Shown here: piece after piece, positions 23,093-33,407 of the stretch
Layout of the letters: every line of letters starts with the position of its first letter
How positions within the stretch are numbered: position 1 is the stretch's first letter
NCBI GenBank assembly: GCA_963800215.1
Contig: CAWCZY010000016.1
Coordinates: 62,001-126,000, forward strand
DNA: 64,000 nt
Direction: 5' to 3'
From: JAJPKK01 sp963800215
Lineage (GTDB): Bacteria > Pseudomonadota > Alphaproteobacteria > Rhizobiales > Xanthobacteraceae
Notes under the pieces: model-generated
The model's database searches: none
What the model was told of the DNA's origin: nothing
Seen by the model: only the letters and a program-made list of their open reading frames with translations
Translations under genes and position numbers: made by a program

Positions 23093-24073
23093 ATGAGCAA
23101 GGCCAAGCCGGGGCGGGTCGAAAAGGAGCGGGCCGAGCTTGCCCATGCGGCCCCCGAGACTGCCCGCGAAATCGGCCACTGGCTCTCCTATCTCGGCGCC
23201 GAGCGACGGATGTCGCCGGAAACCGTCGAGGCCTATGGGCGCGACGTTCGCCAGTTCCTGGAATTCCTCGCGGCCCATTTCGGCCGCCGCGTCACCCTCG
23301 CCACGCTGCGCGATCTCGCGACGCGGGATGTGCGCGCCTTCATGGCGCACCGCCGCGGCGACGGCATCGGCGGGCGCTCGCTGATGCGTGGGCTCGCCGG
23401 CGCGCGCTCCTTCGCCCGCTTCCTGGAACGCCAGGGCATGGGCAAGGTCGGCGCGCTGTCTGCGGTCCGGGCGCCGAAAATCGAGAGGAGCCTGCCCAAG
23501 CCGCTCGCGGTGGGGCCGGCCAAGCGCCTCACCGACACCGCACTGCGGGCCGGAGAGGACCGCGAGCCCTGGGTACTGGCACGCGACGCCGCGGTGCTGG
23601 CGCTGCTCTACGGCTCGGGCCTGCGCATCTCCGAGGCGCTCGGCCTCAAGGCGGGGGATATTCCCGCGCCCGGCGCCGGCAACTCGATTACCGTGATCGG
23701 CAAGGGCAGGAAGCCGCGCATGGTGCCGGTGCTGCAGCAAGTGCTGCAGCTCATCGCCGACTATGTCGCGCTCTGCCCTTATGGGCTCGCGCCGGACCAG
23801 CCGGTGTTCGTCGGTGCCAAAGGCGGGCCGCTGTCGCCGCGTATCATCCAACTGGTCATGGAGCGGTTGCGCGGCGCGCTCAACCTGCCGGAAACCGCGA
23901 CCCCGCACGCGCTGCGGCATTCCTTCGCGACCCACCTGCTGGGCCGCGGCGGCGATTTGCGCGCGATCCAGGAGCTCTTGGGACATGCGTCGCTGTCGAC
24001 GACCCAGATCTACACCGCCATCGACACCGAGCGCCTGCTCGAGGTCTACCGCGGCGCCCACCCGCGCGCGTGA
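23093..24073 (+). CDS. xerC: Tyrosine recombinase XerC
   Basis: Site-specific recombinase that, with XerD, resolves chromosome dimers at dif near division. 326 residues: N-terminal SAM-like core-binding domain (about 20-115) and catalytic domain with R178 (GSGLRISEALGL), K204 (GKGRKPR), H272 and R275 (HALRHSFATHLL), H298 (LGHASLSTTQIY) and nucleophile Y307. All six residues are present. The divergent priA neighbour is the usual arrangement in Rhizobiales. Confidence 0.94.
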   Translation: MSKAKPGRVEKERAELAHAAPETAREIGHWLSYLGAERRMSPETVEAYGRDVRQFLEFLAAHFGRRVTLATLRDLATRDVRAFMAHRRGDGIGGRSLMRGLAGARSFARFLERQGMGKVGALSAVRAPKIERSLPKPLAVGPAKRLTDTALRAGEDREPWVLARDAAVLALLYGSGLRISEALGLKAGDIPAPGAGNSITVIGKGRKPRMVPVLQQVLQLIADYVALCPYGLAPDQPVFVGAKGGPLSPRIIQLVMERLRGALNLPETATPHALRHSFATHLLGRGGDLRAIQELLGHASLSTTQIYTAIDTERLLEVYRGAHPRA

Positions 24074-24145
24074 CGTGCCCACTTGCGCCCCGGGCGCCGT
24101 TCGCGGCATGGTCCGCGTTCGTCATCAATCAGCGGGGAGAGCGCG

Positions 24146-24740
24146 ATGGCCGAAGCCCACGAGCAGGTCGAACATGCCGAGCACATCGAGCATGCCGCCG
24201 GATCGAACAAGAAGATCGCCCTCGTCATCGCCGTGATGGCGTTGTTCCTGGCGTTCTCCGAGACGCTGGGCAAGAGCGCGCAGACCGAGGCGATGAACCT
24301 CAACATCAAGGCGTCCGACCTGTGGAATTTCTTCCAGGCCAAAACCATCCGCAGGACGGTGGTGCTCACCGCCACCGAAGCGAAGATCGCCGAATCGGTG
24401 GCCACAAACGAAACCACCGCCAGTCAGCCGATCGCAAAGCAGATCGCGGACTGGCAGAAGACTGCCGCGCGTTACCGCTCGGAGCCGGAGACCAGGGAAG
24501 GCACCACCGAGCTTGCCGAACGCGCCAAGGACGCCGAGCACGAACGCGACACCAAGCTGGCGCGGTATCACAATTACGAGCTGGCCTCCGCCGCGTTCCA
24601 GATCGGCATCGTGCTGTGCTCGGCCGCGGTCATTACCGGCATGGTGCTGCTGGCCTGGCTTGCCGGCGGGGTCGCAATCATCGGCGTCGCGCTTCATGGG
24701 ACTCGGGCTGTTGGCACCCCACGCGCTCCACTTAGGCTGA
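24146..24740 (+). CDS. DUF4337 domain-containing membrane protein (frameshift near the end)
   Basis: Starts MAEAHEQVEHAEHIEHAAGS behind GGGGAGAG. One transmembrane helix follows (KKIALVIAVMALFLAFSETL), then a soluble helical part (about 60-150) and two C-terminal helices (FQIGIVLCSAAVITGMVLLA). The conserved end GLGLLAPHALHLG is one frame over; the break is near 24695. DUF4337 proteins are of unknown function. Tail-to-tail with lpdA. Confidence 0.82.
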
Positions 24741-24771
24741 GATTTGCCCGAATTCGGAGCGCCGTTGCGCG

Positions 24772-26175
24772 CTACATGCTGATGGCGCGCTTGTCGACCG
24801 CCAAAGCGGCTTCCTTGATCGCCTCGCTCAGGGTCGGATGGGCGTGGCAGGTGCGCGCGATGTCTTCCGCGGCGCCGCCGAACTCCATGGCGACCGCGGC
24901 CTCCGCGATCATGTTGCCGGCGTCGGCGCCGATGATATGCACGCCGAGCACGCGGTCGGTCTTGGCGTCGGCGAGGATCTTCACGAAACCGTCGGTCTGG
25001 TGGTTGACCTTGGCGCGGCCGTTCGCGGTGAACGGAAACTTGCCGGTCGCGTAGGCGATGCCGGCGGCCTTCAGTTCCTCTTCCGTCTTGCCCACCGAGG
25101 CGACTTCCGGGAACGTGTAGATGACGTTGGGGATGACGTCGTAGTTCACGTGTCCGGCTTTGCCGGCGATGATCTCGGCCACGGCCACGCCTTCGTCCTC
25201 CGCCTTGTGGGCGAGCATCGGGCCGGCGATCACGTCGCCGATCGCGTAGATGCCGGGGACATTGGTGGCGAAATGCCGATCGACGGCGATGCGGCCGCGA
25301 TTGTCGCGCGCGACCCCGGCGGCATCGAGGCCGAGCCCTTCGGTATAGGGCACCCGCCCGATCGCGATCAGGGCGGCGTCGGCCTCGATCTCCTGGGCGG
25401 CGCCGCCGGCGGCCGGCTCGACGCTCGCCTTGAGGCGCTTGCCCGAGGAATCGATCGCGGTGACCTTGGAGGAGAGCTTGAAGCTCAGGCCCTGCTTTTC
25501 CAGGATACGTTGGAATTGCCGGGCGACCTCGTTGTCCATTCCGGGCAGGATGCGGTCGAGGAACTCGACCACTTCGACCTCGGCGCCGAGCCGCCGCCAC
25601 ACCGAGCCGAGCTCGAGCCCGATCACTCCGGCGCCGACCACCAGGAGCCGCTGCGGTACCTTGTCGAACACCAGCGCGCCGGTCGAGGAGACGATGCGCT
25701 TCTCGTCGATCACGATCCCCTTGAGCCGCGTCACGTCGGAGCCGGTGGCGATCACCATCGCCTTGGTCTCGATGATGCTGGTGGTGCCGTCAGCCGCTTT
25801 CACCTCGATCTTGCCGGGGGCGAGGATGCGGCCGACGCCGATATGAGGATCGATCTTGTTCTTCTTGAACAGGAACGCGACGCCCTTGACGTTGCCGTCG
25901 ACGCCCTCGTCCTTGAACTTCTGCATGGCGGCGAGGTCGAGCACCGGCTTGCCGACGCCGATCCCCATCTTGGCGAAGGCATGGCCGGCCTCGTCGAACA
26001 GCTCGGAGGCATGGAGCAAAGCTTTCGAGGGGATGCACCCGATATTGAGGCAGGTGCCGCCGAAGGTGTTTTCCTTCTCGACCACCGCCACCTTCATGCC
26101 GAGCTGCGCCGCGCGAATGGCGCAGACATAGCCGCCGGGGCCGGTACCGATGACGGTGAGATCGTAGGTGGGCAT
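24772..26175 (-). CDS. lpdA: Dihydrolipoyl dehydrogenase (E3)
   Basis: FAD-dependent E3 of 2-oxo acid dehydrogenase complexes, 467 residues from the ATG at 26175. FAD-binding VIGTGPGGYVCAIRAAQLG, redox-active disulfide in GGTCLNIGCIPSKALLH, NAD-binding VVGAGVIGLELGSVW, and the C-terminal catalytic HAHPTLSEAIKEA. Last gene of the mdh-suc operon, so it presumably serves the 2-oxoglutarate dehydrogenase encoded upstream. The frame is open upstream into the DUF2442 gene only because of an indel there; there is no true fusion. Confidence 0.97.
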   Translation of the reverse strand: MPTYDLTVIGTGPGGYVCAIRAAQLGMKVAVVEKENTFGGTCLNIGCIPSKALLHASELFDEAGHAFAKMGIGVGKPVLDLAAMQKFKDEGVDGNVKGVAFLFKKNKIDPHIGVGRILAPGKIEVKAADGTTSIIETKAMVIATGSDVTRLKGIVIDEKRIVSSTGALVFDKVPQRLLVVGAGVIGLELGSVWRRLGAEVEVVEFLDRILPGMDNEVARQFQRILEKQGLSFKLSSKVTAIDSSGKRLKASVEPAAGGAAQEIEADAALIAIGRVPYTEGLGLDAAGVARDNRGRIAVDRHFATNVPGIYAIGDVIAGPMLAHKAEDEGVAVAEIIAGKAGHVNYDVIPNVIYTFPEVASVGKTEEELKAAGIAYATGKFPFTANGRAKVNHQTDGFVKILADAKTDRVLGVHIIGADAGNMIAEAAVAMEFGGAAEDIARTCHAHPTLSEAIKEAALAVDKRAISM

Positions 26176-26195
26176 GTCGGACTCTCGGGAGTTGG

Positions 26196-26487
26196 TCAGC
26201 TCGCCATCAGCTTGTGGAGTTCGGCTTGCTTCTCGGCGTCGCGCCGCAAGGCCGTCCGCGCCGAGATCGATCTCGCTTCCCTTGTCGTCGACCCAATAGA
26301 CGTGGTGGCCGTATTCCTCGAGCTGAACCTTCGAGAAATTCTTCGGCTTATGCAGCCACTTGAAGACGCGGCCTTGCGCGATGATCGGCCTGAGATCAAC
26401 GACCCCTTCGTAGCCGTCGGTAAAGACGAGTTTCAGCACGCCGTGTATCACAGGTTCCACCGTGGCGATTCGGGGCAATTTCTTCAT
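26196..26487 (-). CDS. DUF2442 domain-containing protein (frameshift)
   Basis: Begins MKKLPRIATVEPVIHGVLKL; the core DGYEGVVDLRPIIAQGRVFK, then VYWVDDKGSEIDLGADGL, is typical of DUF2442. The end RRDAEKQAELHKLMAS is one frame over, with the break near 26248 (AAGGCCG region), giving an intact product of about 96 residues. It overlaps the DUF4160 gene by 4 bases (ATGA). The two families often sit together, like a toxin-antitoxin or regulatory pair, but I know of no proven function. Confidence 0.78.
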
Positions 26488-26708
26488 TTGATCGTCCTCG
26501 AAGGCCGGAATGCTTGTATATTACGCCATGCAACGTGGAGTGCATTCTGACGCGACTCCGCCCATTTCAGTACGCCTCGCAACTTGTGTTTCGGCAAGTA
26601 GCCCTCAATCACGGTGAGCGTCTCTATGTCGATCACGGCGCGATGCTCAGCAAGAAGCGCATGAAAATGCGGAGGGGCGTGATCATTCCAGTACATTACG
26701 AGTTTCAC
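26484..26708 (-). CDS. DUF4160 domain-containing protein
   Basis: The core KLVMYWNDHAPPHFHALLAE followed by AVIDIETLTVIEGYLPKHKL and a C-terminal helix with KWAESRQNALHVAW matches DUF4160. The start given is a GTG; upstream codons read HKPTIAIVDG in frame, which is the normal DUF4160 N-terminus, so the true start may be further up and masked by a small indel. Partner of the DUF2442 gene. Confidence 0.78.
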   Translation of the reverse strand: MKLVMYWNDHAPPHFHALLAEHRAVIDIETLTVIEGYLPKHKLRGVLKWAESRQNALHVAWRNIQAFRPSRTIK

Positions 26709-26820
26709 GCCGTCGACGATTGCGATCGTTGGCTTATGGAACTCATCTGGCCGGTCAGCCGCTTCATCGTGATTCCAGGGCCTTTCACGCTAGCCTCCCG
26801 TGAGCCGCCCCGGCAGCACG

Positions 26821-28075
26821 TCACAAATCCAGCACCAGCCGCGACGGGTCCTCCAGCAGCTCCTTGACCCGCACCAGGAAGGTCACGGCTTCGCGGCCGT
26901 CGACGATGCGGTGGTCGTAGGACAGCGCCAGATACATCATCGGCCGTATCTCGACCTTGCCGGCGATCGCCACCGGCCGGTCCTGGATCTTGTGCATGCC
27001 GAGAATGCCGGACTGCGGGGCGTTGAGGATCGGCGTCGACATCAGCGAGCCGTAGACGCCGCCATTGGTGATGGTGAAGGTGCCGCCCTGCAGTTCCTCG
27101 ATCTTGAGCTGGCCGTCGCGGGCGCGGCGGCCGAAGCCGGCGATCTCCTTCTCGATCTCGGCGAGCGATTTGCGGTCGCAGTCGCGCACCACCGGCACCA
27201 CCAGGCCCTTCTCGGTGCCGACCGCGATGCCGATGTGGTAGTAGTTCTTGTAGATGATGTCGGAGCCGTCGATCTCGGCATTGACCGCCGGGACGTCCTT
27301 GAGCGCCTGCACGCAGGCGCGCACGAAGAAGCCCATGAAGCCGAGCTTCACGCCGTGCTTCTTCTCGAACAGGTCCTTGTAATGGCTGCGCAGCGCCATC
27401 ACCGCGGCCATGTCGACCTCGTTGAAGGTCGTCAGCATGGCGGCGGTGTTCTGGGCGTCCTTGAGGCGGCGCGCGATGGTCTGGCGCAGCCGCGTCATCC
27501 GCACCCGTTCCTCGCGCGCGGCATCGTCGGCGGGCGACGGCGCGCGGACCTGCACCGCCGCCGCTGGCTGCGGGACCGGCATCGGCGCCAGGGCGGCGCG
27601 CTCGATGGCGGCGAGCATGTCGCCCTTGGTGACGCGGCCGTCCTTGCCGGTGCCGGGCACCGCGGCGGGGTCGACCCCGGTTTCGTCGGCGATGCGGCGC
27701 ACCGACGGCGCCAGCGGCGCGTCGGCAGCGGCCACCTTGGGCGGCGGCTGCGCGGCGGCGGCAGCGGACCGGAGCGACCGGGCGGCGGCGCGCTTCGCAG
27801 GCTCGGCCGGCGGCGCGGCGGCCCGGACTGGCGGCGCCGGCACCGGGATTGATCGCGCCCAGCAGCGCTCCGACCGCGACCGTTTCGCCGTTCTTGGCGG
27901 CAATCTCGGCCAGCACGCCGGCGGCTGGCGCCGGCACCTCGATCGTCACCTTGTCGGTCTCGAGCTCGACCAGCGGCTCGTCGACGGCGACGGCATCGCC
28001 CGGTTTCTTGAACCACTTGCCGATGGTCGCTTCGGTCACCGATTCGCCCAGCGTAGGTACCCGGATTTCGGTCAT
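26821..28075 (-). CDS. sucB: 2-oxoglutarate dehydrogenase E2, dihydrolipoamide succinyltransferase (frameshift)
   Basis: Core of the 2-oxoglutarate dehydrogenase complex. Lipoyl domain at the N-terminus (TEIRVPTLGESVTEATIGKW, lipoyl lysine in ELETDKVTIEVPAP), Ala/Pro-rich linker, E3-binding domain (APSVRRIADETGVDPAAVPG), and catalytic domain ending LALSYDHRIVDGREAVTFL with the HxxxD active site. The frame breaks near 27842 in the linker (GAINPGAGA). The start ATG at 28075 gives the exact conserved N-terminus. Follows sucA by 23 bases. Confidence 0.95.
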
Positions 28076-28098
28076 GGGGTGCTGGTCCTGACAAATGA

Positions 28099-31062
28099 TC
28101 AAGCAAGGGCGTCTTCGAGAAACGCCTTGAGCTGGGCGAGATGCTTGGAGGCGAGGCCGGTGGCGGTGGCCGCGGACGCCGGGCGTCCGGCATAGCGCGC
28201 CCGGCGTGCGACGCCGCCGACCTGGTTGAGCACCCATTCGATGTAAGGCTCGACGAAGTGCCAGCCGCCCATGTTGCGGGGCTCTTCCTGGCACCACACC
28301 ACCTCGGCCTGCTTGAAGCGGCCGAGCTCCTGCACCAGCGCCTTCATCGGGAACGGATAGAGCTGCTCGACCCGCAGCAGATAGACGTCGTCGGTGCCGC
28401 GCTTCTCGCGCTCCTCGTAGAGGTCGAAATAGACCTTGCCCGAGCACAGCACGACGCGGCGGATCTCGCCGTCCGGCACCAGCTTGATCTTCTCGCCGGG
28501 GAGCGACTGCGCATCGTCCCACAACACGCGGTGGAACGTGCTGCCGGGGCCCATCTCGTCGAGCGTCGACACCACCCGCTTGTGGCGCAGCAGGCTCTTC
28601 GGCGTCATCAGGATCAGCGGCTTGCGGATTTCGCGCTTGAGCTGGCGGCGCAGGATGTGGAAATAGTTCGCCGGCGATGGTGCAATTGGCGACCTGCATG
28701 ATTGTCCTCGGCGCACATCTGCAGGAAGCGCTCCAGGCGCGCGGAGGAATGCTCGGGGCCCTGGCCTTCATAGCCGTGAGGCAGCAGACAGACGAGGCCC
28801 GACATGCGCAGCCATTTGCGTTCGCCCGAGGAGATGAACTGGTCGAAGATGACCTGGGCGCCGTTGGCGAAGTCGCCGAACTGGGCCTCCCACATGGTGA
28901 GCGCGTTCGGCTCGGCCAGCGAGATAGCCGTATTCGAAGCCGAGCACCGCCTCCTCCGAGAGCATCGAATTGACGACCTCGTAGCGCGCCTGGCCGGGGC
29001 GGATGTGGTTGAAGGGCGTGTAGCGGTTCTCGTTCTCCTGGTCGATCAGCACCGAATGGCGCTGCGAGAAGGTGCCGCGCTCGCTGTCCTGGCCGGACAG
29101 CCGGACCCGGTTGCCGTCGAGGAGGAGCGACGCAGAACGCCAGCGCCTCCGCCGTCGACCAGTCGATCCCTTCGCCGGATCTCGATCATCTTGCGGCGGG
29201 CTTCGAGGAAGCGCTGGATGGTGCGGTGAAGATGGAAACCCTGCGGCGCCGCCGTGATCTTGGCGCCGATCTCCTTGAGCGTCTCGATTGCGACGCCGGT
29301 ATTGCCGCGACGCGGATCGTCCGACATCTCGGCGACCTTGTACCCGGCCCAGCGGCCGTCGAGCCAGTCGGCCTTGTTCGCCTTGTAGCTCTGGCTGGCT
29401 TCAAGCTCGATATCGAGCCTGCGCCCGCCAGTCGCTTTTCATCTTCTCCACTTCGGCCGCGGTGACGACACCTTCGGCGATCAGCTTCTTGGAGTAGATT
29501 TCCAGCGTGGACGGATGGGTCTGGATCGCCTTGTACATCAGCGGCTGGGTGAACATGGGCTCGTCGCCCTCGTTGTGGCCATGCCGCCGGTAGCAGAACA
29601 TGTCGATCACCACCGGCTTCTGGAATTTCTGCCGGAACTCGGTGGCGATCTTGGCGGCGAACACCACCGCCTCGGGATCGTCGCCATTGGCGTGGAAGAT
29701 CGGCGCTTCGATCATCTTGGCGACGTCGGAGGGATAGGGCGAGGAGCGGCTGTAGCGCGGATAGGTGGTGAAGCCGATCTGGTTGTTGACGATGAAATGC
29801 ACCGAGCCGCCGGTGCGGTGGCCACGCAGCCCCGACAGGCCGAAGCATTCGGCGATGACGCCCTGGCCGGCGAAGGCCGCATCGCCGGAAATCAGCAGCG
29901 GCAACGCGCAGGTGCGGTCGTCGGGCGTGGCACCGAGCTGGTCCTGCTTGGCGCGGGTCTTGCCGAGCACGACGGGATTGACGATCTCGAGATGCGACGG
30001 ATTGGCGGTGAGCGAGAGATGGACCTTGTTGCCGTCGAACTCGCGGTCCGACGACGCGCCGAGATGATATTTGACGTCGCCGGAGCCGTCGGCGTCGTCG
30101 GGCGACGACGAGCCGCCCTTGAACTCGTGGAAAATGGCGCGGTGGGGCTTGGCCATCACATGGGCCAGCACATTGAGGCGGCCGCGATGCGCCATGCCGA
30201 ACGCGATGTCCTTCACGCCGAGGGCGCCGCCGCGCTTGATGATCTGCTCCAGCGCCGGGATCATCGATTCGCCGCCGTCAAGGCCGAATCGCTTGGTCCC
30301 CGTGAACTTGACGTCGCAGAACTTCTCGAAGCCTTCCGCCTCGACCAGCTTGTTGAGGATCGCGCGCTTGCCCTCGCGGGTGAAGCTGATCTCCTTGTCC
30401 AGCCCTTCGATGCGTTCCTGGATCCAGCCCTTCTGCTGCGGGTCGGAGATGTGCATGAACTCGACACCCAGCGTCTGGCAGTAGGTGCGCTGGAGGATCG
30501 CCAGCATCTGCCGCAGGGTCCCGAATTCGAGACCGAGCACGTGATCGAGGAAAATCGGCCGGTCGAAATCGGCATCCGCGAAGCCGTAGCTGCGGGGATC
30601 GAGCTCTTCCGGATCCTTGCGCGGCTCGAGGCCGAGCGGATCGAGATTGGCATGCAGATGGCCGCGCATGCGGTAGGCCCGGATCAGCATCAGGGCGCGC
30701 ACCGAGTCCCGGGTCGCCTGCTGCACGTGGCCGGGCGTCAGCTCGACGCCCTTGGTCTGCGCTTTGGCCTGCAGCTTTTCGCCGACGGCCTTGCCGATCC
30801 CGTCCCAATCGCCGTCGAGCGCGGCGACGAGGTCGCCGTGGGGCAGCTGCGGCCAGTCGGCGCGCTGCCAGGAGGCGCCCTGGGCGTTCTGGGCCACGTC
30901 CTTGCCGTCGTCCTTCAGGCTTTCGAAGAACGAACGCCATTGGCCATCCACCGCTTGGGGATCGGTCTCATAGCGGGCATAAAGCTCGTCGATGTAGTCG
31001 GCGTTGCCGCCATAGAGGAAAGAGGTGCTGGCGAAAGCCGCATTTGCGTCTTGGCGTGACAT
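28099..31062 (-). CDS. sucA: 2-oxoglutarate dehydrogenase E1 (about five frame breaks)
   Basis: Thiamine-diphosphate-dependent decarboxylase of the TCA cycle. N-terminal E2-binding segment (ASTSFLYGGNADYIDELYAR), cofactor region (KDIAFGMAHRGRLNVLAHVM, GDAAFAGQGVIAECFGL) and C-terminal domain (RYEVVNSMLSEEAVLGFEYG, LPHGYEGQGPEHSSARLERF, YFHILRRQLKREIRKPLILM). The first 1660 bases are clean; then the frame shifts near 29418, 29180, 29130, 28925 and 28680. All parts remain conserved, so I take this as poor local sequence. Intact size about 987 residues. Confidence 0.95.
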
Positions 31063-31177
31063 GAAACTTATCCTGGGCCGCAGCGAAACGGCGACGCCCG
31101 GGCCGGGCGTGCCCTTGTTGACCGGGCGGGTCGCACGAATTCGTGCCAACCTGACCGGAGCGGAGAATTCTCTACAC

Positions 31178-31205
31178 TATTTATGTACCGGCCTCGGCAT
31201 AACAA
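31178..31205 (-). promoter_or_regulatory. Candidate promoter for sucA
   Basis: On the minus strand TTGTTA, 16 bases, TAAATA, in an A/T-rich patch inside an otherwise GC-rich gap, about 115 bases before the sucA start. Close to the sigma-70 consensus; would let sucAB-lpdA be expressed apart from mdh-sucCD. Confidence 0.4.
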
Positions 31206-31257
31206 TTTTGCGACTGGCTATAACAATTCGTTAAAGAGTGAAATTTGGTTCACCTTA

Positions 31258-31284
31258 TTGCGGCCTCAATGGGAAAGGCCGCAA
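31258..31284 (-). terminator. Hairpin just after sucD (attenuator or processing stem)
   Basis: Perfect 9-bp stem TTGCGGCCT / AGGCCGCAA with a 9-base loop, 12 bases past the sucD stop. No T-run follows, so it may be a weak terminator or an mRNA-stabilising stem separating sucCD from sucAB. Confidence 0.45.
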
Positions 31285-31296
31285 CGCCGTGCAAAG

Positions 31297-32181
31297 TCAG
31301 CCTTTCAGCGCTTCGACCAGTGTCTTGCCGAGTCGCGCCGGGGACGGCGATACCTTGATCCCGGCGGATTCCATGGCGGCGATCTTGGATCCGGCGTCGC
31401 CCTTGCCGCCGGAGATGATCGCTCCGGCATGGCCCATGCGGCGGCCCGGCGGAGCGGTGCGCCCGGCGATGAAGCCGACGATCGGCTTCTTGCGCCCCCG
31501 TTTCGCCTCGTCCTTGAGGAACTGCGCCGCATCCTCCTCGGACGAGCCGCCGATCTCGCCGATCATGACGATCGATTTGGTGGCGGGATCGGCGAGGAAC
31601 AATTCGAGCACCGCGATGAAATCAGTGCCCTTGACCGGATCGCCGCCGATGCCGACGGCGGAGGTCTGGCCCAGGCCCTCCTGGGTGGTCTGGAACACCG
31701 CCTCGTAGGTCAGCGTGCCGGACCGCGAGACGATGCCGACCGAGCCGGTCTTGAAGATGCTGCCGGGCATGATGCCGATCTTGCATTCCCCAGCGGTCAT
31801 GACGCCCGGGCAGTTCGGCCCGATCAGCATCGATTTGGAGCCCGACAGCGCGCGCTTCACCTTGACCATGTCGAGCACCGGAATGCCCTCGGTGATGCAG
31901 ACGATGAGAGGAATTTCCGCCTGGATCGCCTCGGCGATGGCGTCGGCGGCGCCGGCCGGCGGCACGTAGATCACGCTCGCGTCGCAACCGGTCTCGGCGC
32001 GCGCCTCGGCGACGGTGTCGAACACCGGCAGGCCGAGATGGGTGGTGCCGCCTTTGCCCGGCGAGGTGCCGCCGACCATTTTGGTGCCGTAGGCGATCGC
32101 GGCTTGCGAATGGAAGGTGCCGTTCTTGCCGGTGAAGCCCTGGCAGATGACCTTGGTGTTCTTGTCGATCAGGACCGACAT
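31297..32181 (-). CDS. sucD: Succinyl-CoA synthetase subunit alpha
   Basis: CoA-binding and phosphohistidine-carrying subunit, 294 residues. N-terminal MSVLIDKNTKVICQGFTGKN, CoA-binding SRSGTLTYEAVFQTTQEGLG, and the active-site histidine in GHAGAIISGGKGDAGSK. Starts at the base where sucC stops (32181). Confidence 0.98.
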   Translation of the reverse strand: MSVLIDKNTKVICQGFTGKNGTFHSQAAIAYGTKMVGGTSPGKGGTTHLGLPVFDTVAEARAETGCDASVIYVPPAGAADAIAEAIQAEIPLIVCITEGIPVLDMVKVKRALSGSKSMLIGPNCPGVMTAGECKIGIMPGSIFKTGSVGIVSRSGTLTYEAVFQTTQEGLGQTSAVGIGGDPVKGTDFIAVLELFLADPATKSIVMIGEIGGSSEEDAAQFLKDEAKRGRKKPIVGFIAGRTAPPGRRMGHAGAIISGGKGDAGSKIAAMESAGIKVSPSPARLGKTLVEALKG

Positions 32182-33350
32182 CAGGCTGTTCCCTTCACCG
32201 CTTTGACGATCTTCTGCGCGGCATCGTCGAGATCGTCCGCCGGCACGACGTTGAGCCCGGATTCGCGGATGATCTTCTTGCCAAGGTCGACATTGGTCCC
32301 TTCGAGCCGTACCACCAGCGGCACCCGCAGCCCGACATCCTTGACCGCCGCGACCACGCCTTCGGCGATCACGTCGCAGCGCATGATGCCGCCGAAGATA
32401 TTGACGAGGATGCCCTTCACGTGGTGGTCGGACGTGATGATCTTGAACGCCGCCGCGACCCGCTCCTTGGTGGCGCTGCCGCCGACATCGAGGAAGTTCG
32501 CCGGCGATTCGCCGTACAGCTTGATGATGTCCATGGTCGCCATGGCGAGGCCGGCGCCGTTGACCATGCAGCCGATGGTACCGTCGAGGGCGATGTAGTT
32601 GAGGTCGTATTTCGACGCCTCGATCTCCTTCTCGTCCTCTTCCGAGATGTCGCGCAGCGCCTGGATGTCGGCGTGCCGGTAGAGAGCGTTGTCGTCGAAG
32701 CCGATCTTGGCGTCGAGGCAGACGAGCTGGCCCGTGGTGGTGACCACCAGCGGATTGATCTCCAAGAGGCTCATGTCCTTGGCGAGGAAGGCATCGTAGA
32801 GCTTGCTCAACAGCGCGGCCGCCTGCTTGGCGAGATCGCCGGTGAGCCCGAGCACCTCGGCCAGCCGGCGGCCATGATGGGGCATGATGCCGGTCGCCGG
32901 ATCGATCGAGAAGCTGACGATCCGTTCCGGCGTCTTGCGGGCGACTTCCTCGATGTCCATGCCGCCCTCGGTCGAGGCGACGAAGGCGATCCGGGAGGTG
33001 GCGCGGTCGACCAGGGCGGAGAGATAGAATTCCTTCTCGATCGGCGAGCCTTCTTCGATGTAGAGCCGGCTGACCACCTTGCCCTTGGGACCGGTCTGGT
33101 GGGTGACCAGGGTAGCGCCGAGAATCCGGGTCGCCTCGCGATTTACGTCCGGGATCGATTTGACGACTTTGACGCCGCCCGCCTTGCCGCGGCCGCCGGC
33201 GTGGATTTGCGCCTTGACCACCCAGACCGGGCCGCCGAGCTGATGGGCGGCCCGCTCGGCCTCCTCGATCGAAAACGCCGGGATGCCGCGGGGCACCGGC
33301 ACGTCGAATTCCCGCAACACCGCCTTGGCCTGGTACTCGTGAATGTTCAT
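32181..33350 (-). CDS. sucC: Succinyl-CoA synthetase subunit beta (ADP-forming)
   Basis: Nucleotide-binding subunit, 389 residues. ATP-grasp N-terminus MNIHEYQAKAVLREFDVPVP, VVKAQIHAGGRGKAGGVKV, and C-terminal NFLDVGGSATKERVAAAFKI plus GIMRCDVIAEGVVAA. Makes ATP with sucD while converting succinyl-CoA to succinate. Confidence 0.98.
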   Translation of the reverse strand: MNIHEYQAKAVLREFDVPVPRGIPAFSIEEAERAAHQLGGPVWVVKAQIHAGGRGKAGGVKVVKSIPDVNREATRILGATLVTHQTGPKGKVVSRLYIEEGSPIEKEFYLSALVDRATSRIAFVASTEGGMDIEEVARKTPERIVSFSIDPATGIMPHHGRRLAEVLGLTGDLAKQAAALLSKLYDAFLAKDMSLLEINPLVVTTTGQLVCLDAKIGFDDNALYRHADIQALRDISEEDEKEIEASKYDLNYIALDGTIGCMVNGAGLAMATMDIIKLYGESPANFLDVGGSATKERVAAAFKIITSDHHVKGILVNIFGGIMRCDVIAEGVVAAVKDVGLRVPLVVRLEGTNVDLGKKIIRESGLNVVPADDLDDAAQKIVKAVKGTA

Positions 33351-33407
33351 GACGCCCGCCCGGAGTTTCCGCTGCTAGAGCATTTTCCGATGCGCTGACC
33401 CTAGCGA

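Noticed and set aside
24772..26487. An apparent DUF2442-lipoamide dehydrogenase fusion.
   Set aside because: The join consists of non-conserved residues, and the proper DUF2442 end with its own stop (26196) is found one frame over; a one-base indel makes the frames run together.
24838..26550. A 570-residue open frame on the plus strand across lpdA.
   Set aside because: Shadow of lpdA; the minus-strand product has every catalytic motif of E3.
29515..31059. A 514-residue open frame on the plus strand across sucA.
   Set aside because: Antisense shadow of the conserved sucA coding sequence; low-complexity composition and no recognisable domain.
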